From JADFDG01 sp049323295 (GTDB lineage Bacteria; Pseudomonadota; Gammaproteobacteria; Pseudomonadales; JADFDG01), in NCBI GenBank assembly GCA_049323295.1, contig JBMOON010000040.1:1-64000 (forward strand): a DNA stretch of 64,000 nucleotides, read 5' to 3'. Position numbers and translations under genes: made by a program. Every line of letters begins with the position of its first letter. Position 1 is the first letter of the stretch. Positions 8,433 to 18,989 of this stretch are shown here, one piece after another. Below the pieces are notes generated by a model that worked only from the letters and a program-made list of their open reading frames with translations, was not told where the DNA came from and did no database searches.

Positions 8433-9302
8433 ATGGCCGCACGCAGCCGCCGCCCCGCCGACCTCGACATCCAGGCCCGCACGCCGACCTTCGACCTGCA
8501 GTCCCTGCTGGCGAAACACCGTTACTGGCACGGCGACGACCCGGTCGTCACCCACTTCTTCAACGCCATGCAGGCGACGTTCCCGCAGGGCGAGCGCTTC
8601 TTCATCGATTCCGCCCGCGATGCGCGCGAACAGATCGGCGATGCCAATCTGTCGGCGCAGGAGCAGGAAGACATCAAGCGCTTCATCCGCCAGGAAGCCA
8701 TCCACGGCAAGGCGCACGATGACTGGAACGAAGCGCTGATCGGCATGGGCTATCCGGAAATGAAGCGCTTCGACGAGCAGATCGAGAAGGAGCGCACCTG
8801 GGCGCGCAAGAACATCAGCGCCCGCTGGCGCATCTCGATGACCGCCGCCGCCGAGCACATGACCGCGTCGTTCGCGCGGATGATCCTCGAGAAGCGTCCG
8901 GACCTGGTCGACAATGCCGCGTCGCCGATCCGCGAACTGCTGCTCTGGCACGCGCTGGAGGAAGTCGAGCACAAGGCCGTCTGCTTCGATCTGGCGGAGA
9001 AAATCGACGACGGCTACCGTCTGCGCGCCACCAGCATGGTGCTCACCTTCATCGACTTCATGAAGCACATCTACGAGCGGCAGGTGTACCTGCTCAAACA
9101 GGATGGCTTGTGGACGGTCCGCAATCGCATCCGGTTGCTGAGCGTGGTCTGGGGGCCGGGCGGCATCGTGATGTCGCTGGCGCCGTACCTGCTCGAGTAC
9201 TTCAAGCCGGACTTCCATCCCTGGGATACCGACGAGCGTCCCGCCTTCCGCCACCGCTACGGCATGGATGTGCAGGGCGTGGCCACCGCCGTGCCGGCCT
9301 GA
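8433..9302 (+). CDS. Metal-dependent hydrolase, PF10118 family
   Basis: A 289-residue protein of the predicted metal-dependent hydrolase family (PF10118). The fold is ferritin-like. Conserved His/Glu clusters are visible: HFFNAMQATFPQGERFF near 40-56, 'RQEAIHGKAH' near 88-97 and 'WHALEEVEHKAVCFD' near 170-184, which together form a likely di-metal site. The biochemical reaction is not established. The start at 8433 has GGAG eight bases upstream; an upstream in-frame ATG (8385) has none. A strong hairpin terminator follows. Confidence 0.88.
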   Translation: MAARSRRPADLDIQARTPTFDLQSLLAKHRYWHGDDPVVTHFFNAMQATFPQGERFFIDSARDAREQIGDANLSAQEQEDIKRFIRQEAIHGKAHDDWNEALIGMGYPEMKRFDEQIEKERTWARKNISARWRISMTAAAEHMTASFARMILEKRPDLVDNAASPIRELLLWHALEEVEHKAVCFDLAEKIDDGYRLRATSMVLTFIDFMKHIYERQVYLLKQDGLWTVRNRIRLLSVVWGPGGIVMSLAPYLLEYFKPDFHPWDTDERPAFRHRYGMDVQGVATAVPA

Positions 9303-9369
9303 GCCGCCGGGGAAATTTTCTGCCGCAATACGCGCCTTGACCCCGCGCATGCGCAGGGGCAGCGTATCG

Positions 9370-9399
9370 GGCCGGGCTTCATGCCCGGCCTTTTCTTTT
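9370..9399 (+). terminator. Rho-independent terminator
   Basis: GGCCGGGC / GCCCGGCC forms an 8-bp stem with a 5-base loop, followed by TTTTCTTTT. It ends the metal-dependent hydrolase transcript. An in-frame ATG of the next gene (9381) lies inside the loop, so I rejected that start. Confidence 0.88.
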
Positions 9400-9443
9400 C
9401 ACGTGTGACGGACGCGCCGCCGCAAGGCCGCGCGGCAGTACCG

Positions 9444-10247
9444 ATGACCGAATTCCTCTACACCCGCAGCGGCGATTTTTTCGTGCCGACCGATGTCGGC
9501 GGCAGTCCCTGGCATCCGTCGCTGCTGCACGGCGGCACGGCGACCGGCCTGCTCGGCCATGCGGTGCAATCGCAGCTGCCACCGGGCTTCGTGGTGACGC
9601 GGCAGACCATGGATCTGGTGCGTCCGGTGCCGAAGGCGCCGCTGGCGGTGCGCAGCGAAATCGCGCGCGACGGCGCGCGGCTGAAGGTGATCGGGATCGA
9701 GGTGACGCACGACGGAAAGACCGTGTGCCGTGCCAGTGCCGTGGCGATGAAGACGCAGCACGTGACGCTGCCGGACTACGCGCCGCTGCCGCATCCGCCA
9801 CCGCCGGGCCCGGACGGCCTGCCGCCGTTTTCCATCCAGCAGATGCTCGATGCCAAGGGGTTGAAGATCCCGCGCGGCCTGCACACGCGGGTGGAAGTGC
9901 GCGGTCGCGAGCTGTGGCAGGAGCGCGGGCACAACATGAGCTGGATGCGATTGCCGGTGACCATTCTCGAAAACGAGCCGCTGACGCCGTTCGTGCGCGC
10001 CTGCCTGCTGAGCGATCTGGGCAACGGCGTGGCGCAACTCAACCTCGGCAACGCCACCGGCATGATCAATGCCGACGTCACGCTGGCGCTGTACCGGTTG
10101 CCGGTCGGCGAATGGCTGGGTTTCGATGCGGAAGCGCAGGTGCAGGCCACCGGCACCGGCATCGTGCATTCCACGTTGTACGATCGCGACGGTTCGTTCG
10201 GTTTCGTCGTGCAGTCGGTGATGACCAACCGCGAGTTCTCCGGCTGA
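9444..10247 (+). CDS. Acyl-CoA thioesterase-like protein (double hotdog)
   Basis: A 267-residue protein with two hotdog-like halves, as in the 4HBT_3/TesB-like families. The first half holds 'LLHGGTATGLLGHAVQ' and the strand 'TMDLVRPVPKAPL', the usual acyl-thioesterase core. The second half repeats 'LLSDLGNGVAQLN' and 'NADVTLALYRLPVGEWLG'. The likely role is hydrolysis of acyl-CoA or a related thioester in the cytosol. The start at 9444 is chosen over an ATG in the preceding terminator loop. It converges with the sensor kinase gene. Confidence 0.88.
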   Translation: MTEFLYTRSGDFFVPTDVGGSPWHPSLLHGGTATGLLGHAVQSQLPPGFVVTRQTMDLVRPVPKAPLAVRSEIARDGARLKVIGIEVTHDGKTVCRASAVAMKTQHVTLPDYAPLPHPPPPGPDGLPPFSIQQMLDAKGLKIPRGLHTRVEVRGRELWQERGHNMSWMRLPVTILENEPLTPFVRACLLSDLGNGVAQLNLGNATGMINADVTLALYRLPVGEWLGFDAEAQVQATGTGIVHSTLYDRDGSFGFVVQSVMTNREFSG

Positions 10248-10254
10248 AACGTCG

Positions 10255-11586
10255 TCAGCCGCGGCGCGACACCAGCGGCAGGTGCACGCTCACTGCGAGC
10301 CCGCCGCCTTCCCGGTTGGCCAGCCGCACGCTGCCGCCGTGCATCATCGCGATGCGCCGGACGATGGCCAGCCCGAGGCCGGAGCCCTGGGTGGTGCGTG
10401 CCTTGTCGCCGCGCGCGAACGGTTCCAGCACGCCGGCGATTTCGTCTTCCGGGATCCCCGGGCCGCGATCGGCGACGCACAACACGATTTCCTGGCGGGC
10501 GGTGCGGGTGGATACGGTGACATTGCCTGTCTTCGCATAACGGAAGGCGTTGGTCATCAGGTTGTCGACCAGTCGCTTGATCGCCAGCCGGCGGAAGGCG
10601 AAGCGGGGCAGGTCCTGCAGATCCAGCTCGACGCGCTCCGGATCGTGGTGTGCCGCGACCTGCCGCACGAGCTCGTTCAGGTCGCCGGCCGCCACCGGCT
10701 CGTCGCGACCGTCGCGGATATAGGAAATAAACTGCTCGAGGATGGCATCCATGTCGGCGATGTCGGCAACGATGCCGTCGCGCAGCTCCGGATCGTCGAG
10801 AAATTCCGCCGACAGCCGGATACGGGTGAGCGGCGTGCGCAGGTCATGCGAGACGCCGGCCAGCAGCAGCTCGCGATCCTTGCGCGAGCGGTCAAGGTCG
10901 GCGGCCATGCGGTTGAACACGTGGTTCACCTGCCGGAATTCGAACGGTGCGCTGGTTTCATCCAGGTGCGGCATGCCTTCGCCGCGGCCGACCCGCTGTG
11001 CCGCGCCGGACAGCCGGCGCAGGTGCCGGTTGAGCTGGCTGGAAATGAAGAAGGCAGCCAGCAGCGACAGGATCGGGTTGACGATCGCATAGGCGATGAT
11101 CACGTAGCGGTCGTACTGGCGCAGGAATTTCCAGGGCACCACCAGCCAGGTGTCGCCGAAACTCGGCGCGTGCACCCAGACCACCGGCGACTTGCGGAAC
11201 TCCAGCCGGACCTCCACGGCTTCGTGCAGGCCGTTGGCCACTTCCTGGGCGTAGGCCTGCACGACGTAATCGAGAAAGGGATAGCTGGCGTGCTGCGGGA
11301 CCTCGCCCGGCAGCGGCGTGCGCGCCTCGATGCCGGTGGCGCGTACCAGCGCCTCGCGGGTGCGCTCGGTACCGAATTCGCGCTGCGGATGGAAAACGTT
11401 GTTTGCCTGCAGGACGGTGAACTGCGCATAGGCGCGCACGCTGGGCAGGTACTGGTTGTCGAGGAAGAACAGGAAGGACAGGAACTGGCTGGTGGAGATC
11501 ACCAGCAGGATGACGATGGTGGTGCGCCAGAATGCCGTGCGCGGAACGAGCCGGAACCGGCGCGGCCACCAGCGCGGCGTGCGCAT
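10255..11586 (-). CDS. envZ: EnvZ/AmgS-type sensor histidine kinase
   Basis: A 443-residue inner-membrane histidine kinase. One transmembrane helix lies near residues 18-38, then a periplasmic sensor of about 130 residues, a second helix near 165-185, and HAMP. The H-box is GVSHDLRTPLTRIRL; the ATP-binding N box (NLMTNAFRY), G1 (DRGPGIP) and G2 (GSGLGLAIV) follow. Its ATG overlaps the stop of the regulator gene by one base (TGATG), so the pair is translationally coupled. Next to tex and near gshA, it matches the P. aeruginosa AmgS position, where the system senses envelope stress from mistranslated proteins; the same role here is inferred. Confidence 0.93.
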   Translation of the reverse strand: MRTPRWWPRRFRLVPRTAFWRTTIVILLVISTSQFLSFLFFLDNQYLPSVRAYAQFTVLQANNVFHPQREFGTERTREALVRATGIEARTPLPGEVPQHASYPFLDYVVQAYAQEVANGLHEAVEVRLEFRKSPVVWVHAPSFGDTWLVVPWKFLRQYDRYVIIAYAIVNPILSLLAAFFISSQLNRHLRRLSGAAQRVGRGEGMPHLDETSAPFEFRQVNHVFNRMAADLDRSRKDRELLLAGVSHDLRTPLTRIRLSAEFLDDPELRDGIVADIADMDAILEQFISYIRDGRDEPVAAGDLNELVRQVAAHHDPERVELDLQDLPRFAFRRLAIKRLVDNLMTNAFRYAKTGNVTVSTRTARQEIVLCVADRGPGIPEDEIAGVLEPFARGDKARTTQGSGLGLAIVRRIAMMHGGSVRLANREGGGLAVSVHLPLVSRRG

Positions 11587-12323
11587 CAGGCGCCGTCCGG
11601 GACGAACACGTAGCCGACGCCCCACACCGTCTGGATGTAGCGGGCGTTGGAAGGATCGTCCTCGACGATGCGGCGCAGGCGCGAGACCTGCACGTCGATC
11701 GAGCGCTCCATGGCGCTCCACTCGCGGCCGCGGGCGAGGTTCATCAGCTTGTCGCGGGTCAGCGGCTCGCGCGGGTGCATGACCAGCGCCTTGAGCACGG
11801 CGAATTCGCCGGTGGTCAGCGGCACGGCATCGTTGCCGCGGAACAGGCTGCGGGTGGACAGGTCGAGCCGGAACGGCCCGAAGGTCACCACTTCCTGCTT
11901 CTGGCTGGGGGCGCCGGGCACTTCCCGCACCTGCCGGCGCAGGACGGCCTTGATGCGGGCGGCCAGCTCGCGGGGGTTGAACGGCTTGGGCAGGTAGTCG
12001 TCGGCCCCGGACTCCAGGCCGGTGATGCGGTCGCCCTCGTCGCCCTTGGCAGTGAGCATGATGATGGGCAGGGCGCTGCCCTTGCCGCGCAGGCGCTGGC
12101 AGATGGCCAGACCGTCCTCCCCCGGGAGCATCAGGTCGAGGACGATCAGGTGGTAGATCTCGCGGGCCAGTGCCCGGTCCATCTGCTCGCCGTCGCCCAC
12201 GGCCTTCACGGCATAGCCTTCCTCTTCCAGGAAACGCTGGAGGAGGTTGCGCAGGCGGGCATCGTCGTCGACGACCAGGATCTTCTCGGTCGGTGCTTCG
12301 CGGTTTTCGGCCGTGTTGGTCAT
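11586..12323 (-). CDS. ompR: OmpR/AmgR-type response regulator
   Basis: A 245-residue OmpR-family transcription factor. The receiver domain (about residues 14-130) has the acidic pocket DDD, the phospho-acceptor in 'VLDLMLP', and the Thr and Lys switch residues (MLTAK, DYLPKPF). The C-terminal winged helix (about 150-245) ends with the family signature 'YIQTVWGVGYVF'. It is translated just upstream of its cognate kinase. The upstream region to the PilH-like gene is divergent, and probably holds promoters for both. By synteny it corresponds to AmgR of P. aeruginosa. Confidence 0.94.
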   Translation of the reverse strand: MTNTAENREAPTEKILVVDDDARLRNLLQRFLEEEGYAVKAVGDGEQMDRALAREIYHLIVLDLMLPGEDGLAICQRLRGKGSALPIIMLTAKGDEGDRITGLESGADDYLPKPFNPRELAARIKAVLRRQVREVPGAPSQKQEVVTFGPFRLDLSTRSLFRGNDAVPLTTGEFAVLKALVMHPREPLTRDKLMNLARGREWSAMERSIDVQVSRLRRIVEDDPSNARYIQTVWGVGYVFVPDGA

Positions 12324-12596
12324 GCGTCTGCTGCGGGTCGGTGCGGGTCGCCGGCGGCGCGGATCGCGGCGGCCGGGCGTGGTGGCGCCATCCTGCAACC
12401 CTGCGGCCGGGGCGGCAAGTACAGGATCGGTTACCGGGAATGACGGTATCGGTCACCCGGGGCGGCCGCCGGCCGGTATCCGGCCGCCTCCGGGCGGCAT
12501 GCCGTCTGTCGGCAGCATGTTATGATTCCGCGGCCGGTTCAGGGTCCGATGCGGCCCGCAACCAAACAACAATCGACCGGCATCCGGGGGGAGTGA
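12324..12596. other. Divergent intergenic region between the ompR-like and pilH-like genes
   Basis: This 273-base region separates two divergently read regulators. It contains a GC-rich hairpin (GCCGCC-TCC-GGGCGGC near 12483-12499) and a -10-like TATGAT at 12521-12526 oriented toward the pilH-like gene, about 70 bases before its ATG. No convincing -35 box is seen. Confidence 0.4.
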
Positions 12597-12965
12597 ATGG
12601 CGCGCATTCTGGTGGTCGACGATTCGCCGACCCAACTCGCGAACCTGGTCAAACTCCTCGAGTCCAGCGGCCACAACACCATCACCGCCGACAACGGCAT
12701 GCGTGGTGTCGAACTCGCCGAACAGCACCAGCCGGACCTCGTCCTCATGGACGTCGTCATGCCCGAGCTCAACGGCTTCCAGGCCACTCGCAAGATCACC
12801 AAGAACCCGAAAACCGAACACATCCCCGTGATCCTGGTCACCACCAAGGACCAGGAAACCGACAAGGTCTGGGGCGAGCGCCAGGGCGCCAGCGGCTACA
12901 TCACCAAGCCGCCGAACGAGCAGGAGCTGCTCGCCAAGATCAACGAGCTGCTGGCGAAAAAGTAA
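12597..12965 (+). CDS. pilH: PilH-like single-domain response regulator
   Basis: A 122-residue stand-alone receiver domain. It has the acidic residues DD (8-9), the phosphorylation Asp in 'LVLMDVVMP' (52), the Thr in 'LVTTKDQ' and the switch Lys in 'YITKPPN'. The 'VKLLESSGHNTITADNG' and 'WGERQGASGYITKP' stretches are typical of PilH, the CheY-like protein of twitching-motility chemosensory systems. No pil or chp genes are nearby, so the partner kinase is unknown. The start has GGGGGGAG upstream. A hairpin terminator follows at once, so this is a single-gene transcript. Confidence 0.85.
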   Translation: MARILVVDDSPTQLANLVKLLESSGHNTITADNGMRGVELAEQHQPDLVLMDVVMPELNGFQATRKITKNPKTEHIPVILVTTKDQETDKVWGERQGASGYITKPPNEQELLAKINELLAKK

Positions 12966-12982
12966 GTCGCCCCGTCTCGCCG

Positions 12983-13010
12983 AACGCCGCCTCCGGGCGG
13001 CGTTTCCGTT
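12983..13010 (+). terminator. Rho-independent terminator after pilH-like gene
   Basis: AACGCCGCC / GGCGGCGTT forms a 9-bp stem around a TCCG loop, followed by a T-rich tail (TTTCCGTTT). It separates the regulator gene from tex. Confidence 0.8.
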
Positions 13011-13132
13011 TCTGCGGCCGGCGCAGCGAAGGCCGCGCCTACGCAGGAAATGCCGCCGACGCAAGCCTGTCAGGGCTGCGCGGGCGCGCCTAGAATCACG
13101 CCTCCTTCCGCACCACGTCGCGTGATTCCTCC

Positions 13133-15487
<2,355 letters not shown>

Positions 15488-15493
15488 GCCGGC

Positions 15494-16579
15494 TCACAGC
15501 GCCGCCAGCAGCGCGGCGAGGAAGCGCGCCGCCTCGCCGCCGGTGACCGCGCGGTGATCGAAGGTCACCGACAGCGGCAGCAGGCGCCGCGCCGCCACCT
15601 GGCCGCCGATCACGCGCGCACCCTCGTGGATGCGGCCGGCGGCGACGATGCATACCGTCGGCGGCACCACCACCGGCGTGGCATGCCGGCCGGCGAACAC
15701 GCCGAAATTCGACAGCGTGATCGTGGCGCCGCGCAGTTCCTCCGGCGGAATCTTCCGTGCCCGCGCATCGGCTTCAAGACGGTCGATGCCGACCCGCAGG
15801 CTGGCGTCGTCGCGGCCGGCGATGTCGCGCAGCACCGGCACCAGCAGGCCGTCCGGCGTGTCGACGGCAATCCCGAGATCCACCTGCGGACACAGCTCGC
15901 GCCGCCGCGTGTTGCCGTCGTACCACGCGTTCAGTGCGGGCTCGGCGATGCAGGCGGCGGCGATGGCGCGGGCGATGCGCACGCTGATGTCGGCGTGCGG
16001 CGGCCAGTCGCCGATGTCGGCCTCGTCGAAGATCGACACCGGCACCACGACGCGGCCGGCATTCTCCATGGCGATGGCCATGCTGCGGCGCATGCCGCGC
16101 AGCGCTTCGCCGCGCGCCGGTTTGCCGGCGGCGCTTTTCTGCTGCAGCGCGGCGTCTTCCACGTCGCGGGCCTGGAGGCGGCCGCCGGGGCCGCTGCCGC
16201 TCACCGTCGAGAGGTCGACGCCCAGCCGCGCCGCGAGCGCGATCACGGCCGGTCCGGCCACCGCGCCGGCCGCCGGCGCGGCACGGAAGCGGTCGGCGGC
16301 CGGCGTCGGTACGCTGGCCAGCGTGCCGACCACCGTGCCGCTGTCCTCGCCGGCAAATTCCACCAGCGGTTCGCCGACGGCGACCACGTCGCCGGGCTTG
16401 CCGAAGCAGTGCCGGATGCGGCCGGCGACGGGGCTGGGAATCTCGACGATCGCCTTGGCGGTTTCCACCGTCAGCAGCAGCTGGTCGACGGCGACTTCAT
16501 CGCCGTCGCGCACGTGCCAGTCGACGATTTCCGCATCGTGCAGGCCTTCGCCGAGATCGGGCAGGCAGAAGAAGCGCAT
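15494..16579 (-). CDS. 2-oxoacid dehydrogenase E2 (dihydrolipoamide acyltransferase)
   Basis: A 361-residue E2 subunit of a branched-chain or pyruvate-type 2-oxoacid dehydrogenase. A lipoyl domain lies at residues 1-77, with the lipoylated Lys in 'VETAKAIVEIP' (about 43). A Pro/Ala linker leads to an E3/E1-binding domain (ALAARLGVDLSTVSGSGPGGRL, split around 110-135) and a catalytic domain of about 220 residues. The active-site motif reads FDHRAVTGG where the textbook motif is DHRxxDG; the Asp is Thr here. It is the last gene of the E1 alpha-E1 beta-E2 operon and converges with tex. No E3 gene lies nearby, so E3 is shared from elsewhere. Confidence 0.92.
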   Translation of the reverse strand: MRFFCLPDLGEGLHDAEIVDWHVRDGDEVAVDQLLLTVETAKAIVEIPSPVAGRIRHCFGKPGDVVAVGEPLVEFAGEDSGTVVGTLASVPTPAADRFRAAPAAGAVAGPAVIALAARLGVDLSTVSGSGPGGRLQARDVEDAALQQKSAAGKPARGEALRGMRRSMAIAMENAGRVVVPVSIFDEADIGDWPPHADISVRIARAIAAACIAEPALNAWYDGNTRRRELCPQVDLGIAVDTPDGLLVPVLRDIAGRDDASLRVGIDRLEADARARKIPPEELRGATITLSNFGVFAGRHATPVVVPPTVCIVAAGRIHEGARVIGGQVAARRLLPLSVTFDHRAVTGGEAARFLAALLAAL

Positions 16580-16610
16580 GGGCAGTCCCTGGTCGGTGTT
16601 TTTCCGGACG

Positions 16611-17645
16611 TCAGGCAAACGCCATGGCGCGCCGGCAGGCATCCAGAATATCGCCGCTGTCCGGCAGGTAGCCGGCTTCGTTGCGCAGATAGGGCATGAC
16701 CGCATCGAATCCGGCGACGCGCTGCACCGGTGCCTTCAGGCTGAACAGCGCTTCTTCCGCCAGCACGGCGGCGATCTCGCTGCCGGGGCCGTTGCTGCGC
16801 GGTGCTTCCTGCACGATCACGCAGCGACCGGTACGTGCCACCGAATCGACCAGCGTGGCGGTATCCAGCGGCTTGAGGGTGGCGACGTCGATCACTTCCG
16901 CCTCGATACCTTCGGCGGCCAGCGTTTCCGCCGCCTGCAGGCAATCGGGAATCTGCGCGCCCCAGCCGATCAGCGTGAGGTCGCTGCCTTCGCGCAGGAT
17001 GAAGCAGCGGTCGAGCGGCAGCGCCTCGCCGTCGTCGATCACCGGCATTTTCGCCGCGCGGTACAGCCGCGCCGGCTCGAGGAAGATCACCGGATCCGGA
17101 TCGCGGATCGCCGCCAGCAGCAGGCCGTAGGCACGCGCCGGCGACGAGGCGGCCACCACGCGCAGCCCGGGCACGTGCATCAGCATCGCCTCCATGCTTT
17201 CCGAATGGTGCTCCGGAGCACGGATGCCGCCGCCGTACGGCGTGCGCAACACCAGCGGACAATGCAGCCGGCCGCGCGTCCGCGTGCGCATGCGCGCGGC
17301 GTGCGACACCAGCTGCTCCATGGCCGCGTAGATGAAACCCATGAACTGGATTTCCGCCACCGGTTTCAGGCCTTGGGTCGCCATGCCGACCGCGACGCCG
17401 GCGATCAGCGCTTCCGCCAGCGGCGTGTCGAGCACGCGCTTCGCGCCGTATTTCTGCTGCAGGCCGAGCGTGGCGCGGAACACGCCGCCGTTGACGCCCA
17501 CGTCCTCGCCGAGGATCACCACCGATTCGTCTTCCTGCATGGCGCGGTCGAGCGCCAGCGTCACCGCTTCCACCAGCGTGACGTCGTGCGTGGTTGCCGC
17601 GGGCGCCGGCCCGGTGCCGGCCATGTCGTGCTGCAGACGGCTCAC
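16611..17645 (-). CDS. 2-oxoacid dehydrogenase E1 beta subunit
   Basis: A 344-residue E1 beta subunit. It shows 'ILGEDVGVNGGVF' (residues ~38-50), the 'DTPLAEA' and 'GLKPVAEIQFMGF' transketolase-type motifs, and a C-terminal transketolase domain ending 'ALFSLKAPVQRVAGFD'. It pairs with E1 alpha to form the thiamin-diphosphate decarboxylase. The GTG start at 17645 has GGAGGT seven bases upstream and overlaps the E1 alpha stop by four bases (GTGA); an internal ATG at 17624 is less likely. The GTGA overlap indicates translational coupling and equal expression of the two subunits. Confidence 0.93.
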   Translation of the reverse strand: MSRLQHDMAGTGPAPAATTHDVTLVEAVTLALDRAMQEDESVVILGEDVGVNGGVFRATLGLQQKYGAKRVLDTPLAEALIAGVAVGMATQGLKPVAEIQFMGFIYAAMEQLVSHAARMRTRTRGRLHCPLVLRTPYGGGIRAPEHHSESMEAMLMHVPGLRVVAASSPARAYGLLLAAIRDPDPVIFLEPARLYRAAKMPVIDDGEALPLDRCFILREGSDLTLIGWGAQIPDCLQAAETLAAEGIEAEVIDVATLKPLDTATLVDSVARTGRCVIVQEAPRSNGPGSEIAAVLAEEALFSLKAPVQRVAGFDAVMPYLRNEAGYLPDSGDILDACRRAMAFA

Positions 17646-18817
17646 TGGCGACCTCCGGCATGGCGGGCGACGCGCGCCAGCAGCTCGTTGCGCTGTGCGG
17701 CCAGCGTTTCCGGCCAGTGTGCGTAGTGGTGATCGAGCAGATCGGTCGGCGCCTGCGGCGCGAATGCCAGATAACGCGCGACGGTCGCTTCCACGTCGTG
17801 CCGGCATTGCGTGTTCCAGGCCGCTTCGTCCGCGTCGTTCCACAGGCCGAGCGTTGCCAGCAGCCGGCGCAACCGCGCCACCGGCTCCAGCTGCCAGGCG
17901 GCCTGCACGTCTGCCTCGTTGCGGTAGCGCGACGCATCGTCGGCCGTGGTGTGGTTGCCCAGCCGCCAGGTGACTGCCTCGATCAGCATCGCGCCCTTGC
18001 CGGCGCGGGCGCGCGCCGCGGCATCGTGCACGGCGAGATACACCGCCAGTGCGTCGTTGCCGTCCACCTGCAGGCCGGGAATGCCGGCGGCCACCGCCTT
18101 CTGCGCCAGCGTGGCGGCCGCGGTCTGTTTCGCCAGCGGCACCGAGATCGCCCAGCGATTGTTGTTGATCACGAAGACCAGCGGCAGGTGCCAGGCGCCG
18201 GCCAGGTTCAGTGCCTCGTGGAATTCGCCGCGCGAGGTGCTGCCGTCGCCGCCGCTGACCACGCAGCAGCGCGCCTCGCCGCGGATGCGGAACGCCGCCG
18301 CCACGCCGGCGGCGTGCGTGTACTGGGTGGCGATGGGCACGCAATTGGGCAGGTCTTCGCGTACCCGCGGATCGCGGAAGGCGTTGCCGCGTTCGTCGCC
18401 GCCCCAGTAGAGCAGCGTCTCTTCCGGCGCCACGCCGCGCGCGATCTGCGCGCCCTGGTCGCGGTAATAGGGAACGAACACGTCGTCTTCCCGCATGGCC
18501 AGGCCGGTGGCGACGCCGACCGCTTCCTGGCCGAGGCAGGAAGCGTAGGTGCCCATGCGACCGGTGCGCTGCAGGGCGATCGCCTTTTCGTCGAGCGCGC
18601 GCAGGAAAACCATCTGCCGGTACAGCGCCAGCAGCGTGTCGTCGTCGATCGGGAGCGTGTCGCGGGGAACGAGCAGGCGGCCGTCGGGATCGACGAAGCC
18701 GCGGCGATGGATGCGGAATTCGGCAACGACCCGGTCGACGGTCCCGGTGGCGGGCGCTGCAGTGGCCGGCCGGCCGGTGCCGGCAGCGGTATCGTGACGC
18801 GGACGATCCCCGGGCAT
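17642..18817 (-). CDS. 2-oxoacid dehydrogenase E1 alpha subunit
   Basis: A 391-residue thiamin-diphosphate-dependent E1 alpha subunit. Visible are 'LGQEAVGVATGLAM' (about 100-113), the ThDP-binding motif beginning 'GGDGSTSRGEFHEALN' and ending 'NNN' (about 190-225), and the phosphorylation-loop-like 'HTTADDASRYR'. An N-terminal extension of about 30 residues is Ala/Thr-rich. The ATG has GGAGG nearby. It leads the operon E1 alpha-E1 beta-E2. The substrate (pyruvate or branched-chain 2-oxoacids) cannot be settled from sequence alone, though the closest remembered relatives are annotated both ways. Confidence 0.92.
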   Translation of the reverse strand: MPGDRPRHDTAAGTGRPATAAPATGTVDRVVAEFRIHRRGFVDPDGRLLVPRDTLPIDDDTLLALYRQMVFLRALDEKAIALQRTGRMGTYASCLGQEAVGVATGLAMREDDVFVPYYRDQGAQIARGVAPEETLLYWGGDERGNAFRDPRVREDLPNCVPIATQYTHAAGVAAAFRIRGEARCCVVSGGDGSTSRGEFHEALNLAGAWHLPLVFVINNNRWAISVPLAKQTAAATLAQKAVAAGIPGLQVDGNDALAVYLAVHDAAARARAGKGAMLIEAVTWRLGNHTTADDASRYRNEADVQAAWQLEPVARLRRLLATLGLWNDADEAAWNTQCRHDVEATVARYLAFAPQAPTDLLDHHYAHWPETLAAQRNELLARVARHAGGRQ

Positions 18818-18989
18818 GGTTGCCTCCTGCGGAGCATGTCGCGGCGAGATCGTCGCCGCGCGGTCGCGCATGGCCTGCGGATGCGTGCGGCTCGTGGCCG
18901 CGGCGTTTCCGGCAACCACCAGCCTAAACCTCTGCCGCGCGCCTGTGCAGTCGCGCACGCCGCGGCCGGCGATGGACGGTCGGCGCCGG

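Noticed and set aside
9381..9443. Upstream ATG for the thioesterase-like gene
   Set aside because: It lies in the loop of a strong terminator hairpin; the ATG at 9444 gives the family start.
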